A stretch of 35,400 bases of DNA from Tannerellaceae bacterium. Lineage in GTDB: Bacteria; Bacteroidota; Bacteroidia; Bacteroidales; Tannerellaceae. Shown here in pieces: positions 8,458 through 16,240 of the stretch (its first letter is position 1; the number at the start of each line of letters is the position of its first letter). Below the pieces are notes generated by a model. The model made no database searches, had not been told where the DNA came from, and saw nothing but the letters and a program-made list of their open reading frames with translations. Where the stretch lies: assembly GCA_031285925.1 (NCBI GenBank), contig JAITVG010000229.1:1-35400 (forward strand). Reading direction: 5' to 3'. The translations under genes were made by a program, and so were the position numbers.

Positions 8458-11400
8458 TTATCTCTTGTTTATTAATTCGATTGCTTTCGTTGCTTCCGTA
8501 GCATATTGCTGATACTTGGCCGATGTCGGGCTTGCACATTCCCTGCTTACATATTCACGCATCACTACTTTCACCGCTTCCACCATAGCTGAACGTTCGC
8601 TCATCTTCAAATCCGGATTTTTAAGGAGTGCGTCTACCTTTTCCTTGATGGTATCGAGCACTTCTTCCGTCAGCTCCTCGCTGGTGAGTATATCCGTAAA
8701 CCGGGGAGCGATGAGTGTTACTATCTCGGAGCCAAACATATCGGTCGTCACAATACACCAACCCTTTTCTTCACGCATATTTTCGCGAATAGCCAAAACA
8801 TTGTTGGCGACAGCTATAAACAGATAAGGAATAAACTCTTGCGGTGAAATCCTCCTTTCGCCCATCAATTCAGGCAAATCTGTTCCGTCGCCTTCGCTGT
8901 GGAGCAGGATACGGGCTTCTCTGGCTTCGGTTTCGTTCCTGTTGTTCACCATGTCGTTGTAGGCACGATCATAGTAAGGCAACCAGGAGATGGCACGCAT
9001 TGGGAAGCAGCAACGAACGGAAACGATTGTAATCTCATTCATTCGCGAGCCGGATGTGTCAAACTGAATGATACTGCCCGGCGTTGCATTACCAAAAGCT
9101 CCCCGGAAGGCCGATTTTAGTCTATCGGCAAATACTTTGAGCGACTCGTTTCCCTCGTCCGCAGGCATCGATACAAGAATCGTCTTGCGATTGATGGATT
9201 CGGGCTGAGCCACCGGATTGGGATTATTATTCAATGCTTTCGACAGTTCTCCATCATCGAGTTTCAGGAACGTGCCGCTCTTTTTAATAACATCATTAGC
9301 AAAATTGCGTATATCTGTTTCGGTGAGCAGCACTTTCTGCAATTGTTGCAGTACGTTCAGTCCCAATATTTTGTCATGCTGATAGTCTTGATCATGCTTT
9401 TCGCGCACTCTCGGGCTAAGCTCGGTATCGAAGATATCGAAAATGACATCATCGTTCGTTGTGTCCGCCAATTCACTGAAGTGCGCATACGTGCGATTAC
9501 CGGCAATAGCTTTACGGATATTTCCTGCCCATGTTTCCTGCTGGTTCTTGTCCAAAATAAGCGCCTGTTCTATTTTTAGCATCTTCTCATCTTCGCTCAC
9601 TTCAACAATAGCGCCCGACAAATCAGCTATTCCTTTCGTATTCTTATTACGGTCGGCAATGCGTTTCTCGGCAGCGTCCATCGATACAAGCAATACGCCG
9701 ATGAACCGGCTGACTTCCGCACTAAACTCTTCAAACACTGCACGAAGCTTGCCCAGCAACTTGCCTTCAAATTCGTAAGCCACTCGCTGAGTGCGCAGCG
9801 TATAGAGGTCTTTCATAATCAACTGATGGTCGGAATACAGACGGGGCGACTTCCCTGTAGCGCGTTGCAGCAACGACAAGTTGTTGAAGTCGTAATTGTT
9901 AGCGTCGGCATCGCCTTTATTCAAACTAATCCTTTCGTCTACTCCGGCAATATCCGCTTCTATCCGGTCCTTGCGATTCCTGATATAAGTCAGCACCGTA
10001 TTACAGATGTTCAGTAAATCTTCCAGCGAGAGAAAACCTTCATACCACTTCGTATACAGATCCCTTTCTATACGTTCTATAATATACCGTGCCTGTTCTC
10101 TCAGCAATTGGTCATTCCCTTTGTCCTGATAGTAAGGTTCAACTCCCTGCCTGTTGCGAAATGCAGTATTATACGTTTCGGCACAGTGATTTTCAAGGAA
10201 CCGCAACGGTTCCGGATCTACCCCCCTAGCGGCATCATAAGAGTAATCGTTAGTGATCTCACTCCAAAAAGTTTCTATCCTGCTGCAATATCTGTCGGTA
10301 TCAAATATTCTTTCTTCCAGCATCAGGTGGCTGTCGTCGAGCCTCCATTCGCGCAGATTCCTATCATTAATATACAATTCGCGATAGTCTTTGCGGGCAG
10401 ATTCCTTCACGAATCCAAAGTCTTCTTTGAAATTGTTGTATTGCATCTGAAGCAATACACGTTCGCCGATGGTGTAGGTGATATGTTCCAGTATACGCTT
10501 TTCCGGATAGATGATGCGCTTGATACCAAACGTACTGATGGCTTTGGTGCGGGCGCGTTCTTTGTCGTTGCCTCTTAACTTTTCGCTGTATTCTACACAG
10601 AAATCGTTAATGTTTTCCAGGCTGAAAGAGCGCAGGAAGCCGTCTGTCGTACCATTCTTTTCTTCGAGGAAAAGACGGAAATACACCGTATCCGCCAACA
10701 GTTGGGGAAGCTCCGTAAACGAATTAACCACTACTCCGTTTTCATTGACGTTGGAATAAAGCATCAATCCGAACTGTTTGTTGGGAGTGATATTTAAGTT
10801 TACATGTTCGTCGCCGCGAATAACATCCGAAGGCAAGAAACGACCGACATTGAGTGCGCTCAACTCCCTCAGTGCCGCATAGCCGTTCTGATGATAACGT
10901 CCGGCCTGGCATCCTGCCGGAATATCCAGCTCGGGCACCATGGCGTAGACCATAATATTGGCATGTCTATAAGCTTCTTGCGCACGGGTTTGTGCAATGA
11001 CGTCAATGATTGAACCCGAACCTGTTCCACCCGCCAATCCGGTGAAGATATGAATATTGAGGCTATCATTGTTTGTAATATCCCTTACCTTATCATATTG
11101 TCCTCTAAGAGCAGCGAGATAACTGTTGCAATTGGCAGCAAACAGGATACGTCCGGCACGGCGTTTCTGCCCGGCAGCGGCTCCTACCTCGCCCAGTGTA
11201 TTTTTCATCGAAGCGCCATTTCTCACGATAGTCTTCAGGCCGGGGAAACTGGAAACATTGTCCAATATCTGCTTCAAGTCTACCGTCTTAATATCTACAA
11301 ACTCGCTTTCCGTGAATGAGGCATCCTTGCCCATCACCCGGAATGAAGGATCGCCGGGTGCCATCATCTCACGTGTAGAGTCCACGTATACAAAGCCGAT

Positions 11401-11535
11401 AGCCAGCTTTGCACGGTCGTCATCGTTTGGAAACTCCTGAAAAATACGCTTGCGGATAGCTTTCAGCACTTTGCCGCCTGTACCGCCTAAACCTACCAGA
11501 ATGTGGTTTGGGTTGGTGAGATCTAATCTGTCCAT
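8458..11535 (-). CDS. giant tubulin/FtsZ-like GTPase (Tubulin_2-type)
   Basis: The 1025-residue cytoplasmic protein has no signal or membrane helix. Its first 320 residues carry tubulin-superfamily nucleotide motifs in order: GLGGTGGK at 15-22 (T1-like), VDST at 51-54, GAAAGQKRRAGR at 118-129 (T3-like), GLAGGTGSGS at 166-175 (the tubulin signature/T4 loop), and NGYAALREL from Asn217 (guanine-contact helix). A T7-like catalytic segment is uncertain; ENINDF at 307-312 is the closest candidate. The remaining 700 residues are largely helical and charged, with no family I can name. FtsZ is about 320-480 residues, so this is much larger; it resembles the Pfam tubulin-like family I recall as Tubulin_2 (PF13809). 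It is the second gene of the operon. Polymerisation and a scaffold or force role are inferred. It is not the cell-division FtsZ. Confidence 0.88.
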   Translation of the reverse strand: MDRLDLTNPNHILVGLGGTGGKVLKAIRKRIFQEFPNDDDRAKLAIGFVYVDSTREMMAPGDPSFRVMGKDASFTESEFVDIKTVDLKQILDNVSSFPGLKTIVRNGASMKNTLGEVGAAAGQKRRAGRILFAANCNSYLAALRGQYDKVRDITNNDSLNIHIFTGLAGGTGSGSIIDVIAQTRAQEAYRHANIMVYAMVPELDIPAGCQAGRYHQNGYAALRELSALNVGRFLPSDVIRGDEHVNLNITPNKQFGLMLYSNVNENGVVVNSFTELPQLLADTVYFRLFLEEKNGTTDGFLRSFSLENINDFCVEYSEKLRGNDKERARTKAISTFGIKRIIYPEKRILEHITYTIGERVLLQMQYNNFKEDFGFVKESARKDYRELYINDRNLREWRLDDSHLMLEERIFDTDRYCSRIETFWSEITNDYSYDAARGVDPEPLRFLENHCAETYNTAFRNRQGVEPYYQDKGNDQLLREQARYIIERIERDLYTKWYEGFLSLEDLLNICNTVLTYIRNRKDRIEADIAGVDERISLNKGDADANNYDFNNLSLLQRATGKSPRLYSDHQLIMKDLYTLRTQRVAYEFEGKLLGKLRAVFEEFSAEVSRFIGVLLVSMDAAEKRIADRNKNTKGIADLSGAIVEVSEDEKMLKIEQALILDKNQQETWAGNIRKAIAGNRTYAHFSELADTTNDDVIFDIFDTELSPRVREKHDQDYQHDKILGLNVLQQLQKVLLTETDIRNFANDVIKKSGTFLKLDDGELSKALNNNPNPVAQPESINRKTILVSMPADEGNESLKVFADRLKSAFRGAFGNATPGSIIQFDTSGSRMNEITIVSVRCCFPMRAISWLPYYDRAYNDMVNNRNETEAREARILLHSEGDGTDLPELMGERRISPQEFIPYLFIAVANNVLAIRENMREEKGWCIVTTDMFGSEIVTLIAPRFTDILTSEELTEEVLDTIKEKVDALLKNPDLKMSERSAMVEAVKVVMREYVSRECASPTSAKYQQYATEATKAIELINKR

Positions 11536-11565
11536 AATACTATTTATTTAATTGTTAATTATTAA

Positions 11566-12144
11566 TTATATCCTGCGATGCGCCCGCGGACGGACATGTG
11601 CACCGTTACTCCGGCGCGGTGAAGAAACTGCCGGTCGCTGCCCTCTGTTCCTGCCGCCTCCGCCATTTGCCGCAGCATCCAATGCCACTACGCCCGCAAA
11701 ACATACAATGATCCCACCCAGCGCCCATGCAGCATGCCGCCACATAAACCGGTTGATGGCGCTGCTGATGCAGGTCAATAAAAAGGTTTTCATGTCGGTT
11801 CCCTGCATTTGCGCGGTGATAAATTCGTCGGCTGCGGTGGCCGCTATCTCTTTCAGGTAGGGTTTCAGAAAAGTATATTCATCGACAAGATCGCTCCAAT
11901 CGGTTGCCCTGCCGACAGTTGCGCTCAGCACTTCCATGTCGGTCAGCATACTTTTAGCCCTTGCGCCGCCGATGATAGCCGCAAAATGGAACGAAAGGAA
12001 GATGAAAAGGAAAATGCCTGCCAATCCTGTTTGCCAAACAGGCATCTTTGTTAAAGCGTTTATTAAAAAGGCGGCAAGGCCGGCAACTAATATCCCGGCC
12101 AATATGCCCCAAAAAAGCGCTGCTGCAAAACCAAAAAACATCAT
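11566..12144 (-). CDS. multi-pass membrane protein, first gene of the tubulin-like operon
   Basis: The 192-residue protein has two hydrophobic segments near the N-terminus (about 1-27 and 36-60). A soluble helical middle (about 65-125) follows, then a third segment (about 136-158, WALGGIIVCFAGVVALDAAA), then a Gly-rich and strongly basic tail (RNRGQRPAVSSPRRSNGAHV). A GTG two codons upstream (12150) is possible, but the ATG at 12144 follows a GGGAGG stretch and is preferred. It ends 30 bp before the tubulin-like gene. The basic tail could contact the GTPase, the membrane surface or nucleic acid. The family is not recognised. Confidence 0.8.
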   Translation of the reverse strand: MMFFGFAAALFWGILAGILVAGLAAFLINALTKMPVWQTGLAGIFLFIFLSFHFAAIIGGARAKSMLTDMEVLSATVGRATDWSDLVDEYTFLKPYLKEIAATAADEFITAQMQGTDMKTFLLTCISSAINRFMWRHAAWALGGIIVCFAGVVALDAAANGGGGRNRGQRPAVSSPRRSNGAHVRPRAHRRI

Positions 12145-12173
12145 AACCACCCTCCCTGCCTAACTTTTAGTTT

Positions 12174-12181
12174 CAAATATG
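12174..12181 (-). promoter_or_regulatory. candidate -7 element for the tubulin-like operon
   Basis: On the minus strand CATATTTG matches TAnnTTTG at seven of eight positions. It ends 29 bases before the ATG at 12144. No convincing -33 element was seen. It is the only close match near the start of the seven-gene operon. Confidence 0.4.
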
Positions 12182-12612
12182 GCACCGGCGTATTGCACAG
12201 CGGAGGCTGTACCATGCTTGGAGCAGGCAAAACACAGCACACTTTACAGGGTTGTAAAGCGCAAAAAATAAGGAATAAAATAAATAATAAGGGGATACTT
12301 ATACTACCTCTCTCTCTCTAAGAAATAACCGGAACAAACCAACACAAGAGTGTTAATTAATCCCAATTTAAAGAAGTAGTTTGTGCCGGACAGATACATA
12401 ACTATTGTGTATTACTCTTTTGAAAAGCAAAGAAAGTGAATAATTCGGAATTTCGGAATACTGATTATGAAAAAATATTATCTGCGGGGCAAAAAAGCAC
12501 GATTATACCTGTTTTTCCATGCAGTGAGTGACTACATGGCCGATTAGCCTAACACACGCGCACACAAGATATTACGTAATGTTAAAAAGTGTTTCTATAT
12601 ATAGTACGCGCT

Positions 12613-12652
12613 CGTAGTACCTATACAACGGCGCCGTAGTATAGGTAGTACG
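12613..12652. repeat. 40-bp near-perfect palindrome
   Basis: The arms are CGTAGTACCTATAC (12613-12626) and GTATAGGTAGTACG (12639-12652), matching at 13 of 14 positions. The centre contains ACGGCGCCGT, itself a perfect palindrome. It could be extruded as a cruciform or bound by a dimeric protein. There is no U-tract, so a simple terminator is unlikely. Confidence 0.7.
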
Positions 12653-12670
12653 AAGAAATAGTATATATAG

Positions 12671-12992
12671 CCTGTATTATTCATTCTCTCTTTATTTCAG
12701 CGAGTGTAGCGAGTGGCCGCAGGCCTGTCTTTTGCCGTCATGCTTTAGCTGACGGTTAATTATTTCCGGCTTCAAAGCCGGTTCCTCTGTGGGTTTCAAC
12801 CCCTTTACAAGATTAAACACAGAGGCACGGAGAGCATGTTGTGAACCGGAGAACACGGAGTTTTGCGTGCCATGGCACGCCTCTGTGTCCTTTCAACTTT
12901 GTGTCCCCGTGTCCTCCGCGTTGAATTGACAGCAAAAGACAGACCTGCGGCCACGAGCTACGCTCGCTGAAAAAGAGTATGAATAATGCAGG
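12671..12992. repeat. MITE-like nested inverted-repeat element, about 322 bp
   Basis: The ends are CCTGTATTATTCAT (12671-12684) and ATGAATAATGCAGG (12979-12992), inverted at 13 of 14 positions. The inverted similarity extends about 65 bp inward, to near 12739 and 12928, and includes GTGGCCGCAGG and its complement. No coding capacity is present. The element is flanked by 12-bp direct repeats TAGTATATATAG (12659-12670 and 13008-13019), not immediately adjacent on the right side. A related arm starts with CCTGCATTATTCAT at 25788. It is a dispersed, non-autonomous repeat, perhaps MITE-like or a large extragenic palindrome. A role as transcription terminator for the methyltransferase gene is also possible. 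Confidence 0.65.
12818..12887. repeat. inner CACAGAGGC hairpin of the repeat element
   Basis: CACAGAGGC (12818-12826) pairs with GCCTCTGTG (12879-12887), and a perfect 16-bp palindrome GCGTGCCATGGCACGC lies at 12865-12880. The AAACACAGAGGCA core recurs in the hairpin at 18626-18712, so the core is dispersed independently of the outer arms. Confidence 0.6.
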
Positions 12993-13035
12993 ATAGAAGG
13001 CTGTAGTTAGTATATATAGAACTACTCTGACTACT

Positions 13036-13800
13036 CTAACTACTTGACAATCTTCTTCTGAACTCGGCGCATACGATGGCTGTCGCCATCGCTACGTTCA
13101 ACGACTCCGAGGTGTCTTTCCCTGCAGGATAGTCGGGGATGAATAGCTTTTCGTTCACCAGCGAGGCTATGGCCGGGCGTATTCCGTTCCCTTCGTTTCC
13201 CATAACGATAAATCCGTTCGGGGAAAGTTCCCGGTGATACATGTTGTCGCCTTCCGGGAATGTGCCGTACACGGGAATGCCGGCTTCTTTCTGTTTGGTC
13301 AGATAAGGCTCCGGATCGGTGTAATGCACTTTCACTCGCGCCAAACTTCCCATCGTGGCCTGCACCACTTTGGGATTGAAAACATCCGCCGTGTCCGGGC
13401 TGCAAACAATGTGTTCGATGCCAAACCAGTCCGCCGCGCGTATGATCGTGCCCAGATTACCGGGATCCTGCACGCCGTCGAGAACAAGAACCAGTTGGTT
13501 CTCCGGAGATATATCGCCGATCGGCCATTGGGGTTGCCTGAACACGGCGATCACATCCTGCGGGTTCTTCAATAAACTTGCCTTCCGGATGTCTTCCTCG
13601 TCGGCAATCAGAAGTTCGCGTGCCGGAATATTTCCCTGCGTCGCCATCCAGGACGGTTTGGCGATGATCAATTCGCTGTCGAAAGCGTACAGCATATCTG
13701 CAACGAGCTTATTGCCTTCCGCGATAAAAACGCCATCTTCGTTGCGGCACTTCTTGCTGTCCAGCGAGCGGATATATTTTAATTTGTTCTTACTGACCAT
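13036..13800 (-). CDS. SpoU/TrmH-family RNA 2'-O-methyltransferase
   Basis: The 254-residue protein is a SPOUT-class methyltransferase that uses S-adenosylmethionine to methylate a ribose 2'-OH in rRNA or tRNA. The N-terminal substrate-binding domain (about 1-95) contains FIAEGNKLVADML. The trefoil-knot catalytic domain has motif 1 DGVQDPGNLGTIIRAADWFG (from about 109), motif 2 VMGNEGNGI (about 199-207) and motif 3 SLNVAMATAIVCAEFRR near the C-terminus. The length is normal for the RlmB/TrmH group. The exact target RNA cannot be read from sequence. It is divergent from tamL and has its own promoter (13826-13833). Confidence 0.93.
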   Translation of the reverse strand: MVSKNKLKYIRSLDSKKCRNEDGVFIAEGNKLVADMLYAFDSELIIAKPSWMATQGNIPARELLIADEEDIRKASLLKNPQDVIAVFRQPQWPIGDISPENQLVLVLDGVQDPGNLGTIIRAADWFGIEHIVCSPDTADVFNPKVVQATMGSLARVKVHYTDPEPYLTKQKEAGIPVYGTFPEGDNMYHRELSPNGFIVMGNEGNGIRPAIASLVNEKLFIPDYPAGKDTSESLNVAMATAIVCAEFRRRLSSS

Positions 13801-13825
13801 ATTGCGTTTCTCATTATTTCAAAAA

Positions 13826-13833
13826 CAAAATTA
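13826..13833 (-). promoter_or_regulatory. -7 element for the RNA methyltransferase gene
   Basis: On the minus strand TAATTTTG matches TAnnTTTG exactly, 25 bases before the ATG at 13800. A TTG lies 18 bases further upstream on the same strand and can serve as the -33 element. Confidence 0.6.
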
Positions 13834-13855
13834 GGGGATTTAATTTTAATTCAAG

Positions 13856-13871
13856 TACATTTGCAAATGTA
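13856..13871. promoter_or_regulatory. 16-bp palindrome containing back-to-back -7 elements, upstream of tamL
   Basis: TACATTTGCAAATGTA is a perfect 16-bp palindrome. Each half, read on its own strand, is TACATTTG, an exact TAnnTTTG match. The plus-strand copy would start transcription within about 10-20 bases of the tamL ATG at 13881, giving a very short leader. The dyad could also be an operator. Confidence 0.55.
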
Positions 13872-13880
13872 AATGAAAGT

Positions 13881-16223
13881 ATGATGAAGGTTCTCCCGCG
13901 TATCGTTTGCTTGGCTGTATTCCTGATTGTGTCGGCTTCTTGCACTACAACAAAGTTCGTGGAAGACGATCATTACCTGCTGGATAAGGTCGTTATAGAA
14001 TCCGACAACGTTGATTTCAGCACTTCCGAATTGAACTCATATATACGCCAGCAACCCAATTTCAAACTGTTCGGCCTGGTAAAATGGCAGTTGTATGTCT
14101 ACAACTGGTCGGGGCGCAACGAAAATAACTGGTTCAATAAACAGTTGAGAAGGATAGGGGAAGCTCCCGTGATCCTCGATTCCCTGATGGTGGAGCAGTC
14201 GCAAACGGAGTTAAGGCGTTTTCTTCTCAATAAAGGATATATTAACGCGGATGTTTCTTCGTCGGTCGATACTGCCCGGAGAAAGAAAGCGGCAGTTACT
14301 TACCGCGTCATATCCAACGAACCCTACCGGATAGGAAACTACAACTCGAAGTTGGATGACAGCCGCATCGACAGTATCGCTCACCTGACCCCGCGCAGAA
14401 GGTCGGCATTGGCCGGCGCTTTTCGTTCCGCACAGCAAAATCTTACGCCTCTGGTCAGAGAAGGGAATTTATTCGACAGGGATGTGCTCGATGAAGAAAG
14501 GCAACGGATCACTTCCCTGTTGCGGCGCAGGGGATACTACGCCTTTAACCGTGATTACCTGGGCTATTTGGCCGACAGTACGCGTAGCCGGCATTTGGTG
14601 GATGTCGATATGCAATTGAAGCCTTTCCGCAGATTCAATCCGGACGGTTCCGCCACGGAAGAACCTCACCGGCAATACTATATAAATAATGTATCCATAC
14701 TGACCGACTATAACGTGATGGACGACAATTCAAGCACGCGCTTTATTCCGACAGATACGGTAAAAAACAACGCGCTGACTATTATCTACGGGCAGAGCGG
14801 AAGGACTTTGCGCCCCGGCATATTGCGCGATGCGGTCTATCTTTCATCGGGGCAACTGTATAATGAACGAAATGTGGAACAAACCTATTCCGCACTTACG
14901 TCATTGCGGGCACTGAAAAACGTAGGCCTGCGCTTTACCGAATATGAGGAGAACGACACCTTAAAGCTGGATTGTGTCATACAGACTTCTTTTTCCCAAC
15001 CGCAAAGTGTCGGTTTCGATGTGGAGGGAACGAACAATGCCGGCGATTTGGGATTCGCTTCCGGTCTGACTTATCAGCATCGCAACCTGTTCAGAGGCGG
15101 CGAGGTGTTTTCGGCACGCATACGCGGGGCTTATGAATCGCTGGGCGGTTCGGACAGTTATTGGGAATACGGCGGAGAGGCTTCCGTTTTGTTTCCCCGT
15201 TTTCTTTTCCCGTTCCTTGATTACGACTTCAAGCGAAGTTTGAGGGCTTCCACGGAATTGCGCCTGAGCTACAACAAGCAGGATCGCCCGGAGTATGAGC
15301 GTTCTATTTTCTCCGGATCATGGAACTACATCTGGCAGGACAGGAGCAATGTGCTGGCGCGCCACACGTTGAAATTGCTGGATGTGGATTATGTTTTACT
15401 TCCCTCTATCGATCCGGGATTTAAGAACAGCCTTCCCGAAGCTCTTCTGCGGTATAATTACACGAACCAGTTTATTGTTTCCACCGGATATATCTATTCG
15501 TTTAATAATTATTCCTCGCAAAATCGGATGCGAAATACACATTCTCTGCGTGTTTCCGTAGAAACGGCAGGAAATGTACTGTATGCCTTATCCAATCTGA
15601 CAAAAGCATCGAAAGACGCGAACGGGCGTTACAGTTTATTCGGCACGAACTACTCGCAGTTTGTAAAGGGGGATATTGATGCAGGCCGCGGAATTGTGCT
15701 GGACAACCGGAGCCGTCTGGCTTTTCACATAGGAGTAGGCGTAGGCACGCCTTATGGAAACGCGGAGATGCTGCCTTTCGAGCGGCGTTACTTTTCAGGA
15801 GGGGCGAACAGTGTGCGCGGTTGGTCTGTTCGCGAACTCGGGCCGGGAAGCATGGCGGTTACCGACACCACAAGTTTTGCCTATCAGGTAGGCGATGTCC
15901 GCTTGGATATGAATGTGGAGTATCGCACGAAACTGTTTTGGAAATTCGAGTTGGCCGCCTACATCGACGCCGGTAACATCTGGACGATCCGGCCTTATAC
16001 CGACCAGCCCGACGGCAACTTCGATTTCTCACGCTTTTATAAAGAGATAGCCGTATCCTACGGATTGGGATTGCGCCTGGACTTCGATTTCTTCCTGCTC
16101 CGTTTCGACACCGGCTTCAAAGCCTATAATCCGCAGGAACGGGGAAGCAGGCGATGGGCTGTCGCCCACCCCAACTTCGGAAAGAACTTTGCCTGGCATT
16201 TTGCCGTCGGTTACCCGTTCTGA
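13881..16223 (+). CDS. tamL: TamL-like BamA/Omp85-family outer-membrane lipoprotein
   Basis: The 780-residue protein starts with a lipoprotein signal (lipobox LIVSASC, lipid Cys21). POTRA-type periplasmic repeats follow over about residues 30-380, then a 16-stranded barrel ending with aromatic Phe (HFAVGYPF). The motif RYFSGGANSVRGWSVRELGP contains the conserved lumen-loop VRG of the Omp85 family. In Bacteroidetes the lipidated version of this family is TamL, which works with TamB in outer-membrane assembly or lipid transport. No tamB gene is adjacent here. The barrel family is certain; assignment to TamL over another Omp85 paralogue rests on the lipobox. ATG 13884 is an equally good start. 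Confidence 0.85.
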   Translation: MMKVLPRIVCLAVFLIVSASCTTTKFVEDDHYLLDKVVIESDNVDFSTSELNSYIRQQPNFKLFGLVKWQLYVYNWSGRNENNWFNKQLRRIGEAPVILDSLMVEQSQTELRRFLLNKGYINADVSSSVDTARRKKAAVTYRVISNEPYRIGNYNSKLDDSRIDSIAHLTPRRRSALAGAFRSAQQNLTPLVREGNLFDRDVLDEERQRITSLLRRRGYYAFNRDYLGYLADSTRSRHLVDVDMQLKPFRRFNPDGSATEEPHRQYYINNVSILTDYNVMDDNSSTRFIPTDTVKNNALTIIYGQSGRTLRPGILRDAVYLSSGQLYNERNVEQTYSALTSLRALKNVGLRFTEYEENDTLKLDCVIQTSFSQPQSVGFDVEGTNNAGDLGFASGLTYQHRNLFRGGEVFSARIRGAYESLGGSDSYWEYGGEASVLFPRFLFPFLDYDFKRSLRASTELRLSYNKQDRPEYERSIFSGSWNYIWQDRSNVLARHTLKLLDVDYVLLPSIDPGFKNSLPEALLRYNYTNQFIVSTGYIYSFNNYSSQNRMRNTHSLRVSVETAGNVLYALSNLTKASKDANGRYSLFGTNYSQFVKGDIDAGRGIVLDNRSRLAFHIGVGVGTPYGNAEMLPFERRYFSGGANSVRGWSVRELGPGSMAVTDTTSFAYQVGDVRLDMNVEYRTKLFWKFELAAYIDAGNIWTIRPYTDQPDGNFDFSRFYKEIAVSYGLGLRLDFDFFLLRFDTGFKAYNPQERGSRRWAVAHPNFGKNFAWHFAVGYPF

Positions 16224-16240
16224 CAGCAGGGATTTTTACC

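Larger units (their letters stand above)
12151..13035. other. 885-base non-coding region rich in inverted repeats
   Basis: No open reading frame or recognisable RNA gene was found here. It lies between the 3' end of the methyltransferase gene and the 5' end of the tubulin-like operon, both on the minus strand. It contains the candidate operon promoter, a 40-bp palindrome (12613-12652), a nested dyad element (12671-12992), and 12-bp direct repeats TAGTATATATAG at 12659-12670 and 13008-13019. About 12200-12600 shows nothing I can assign. Confidence 0.7.

Noticed and set aside
8458-11535. Cell-division FtsZ
   Set aside because: The protein is more than twice the usual length, its motifs are diverged (GLGGTGGK, GGTGSG with an altered T7), and it is not in a dcw cluster.
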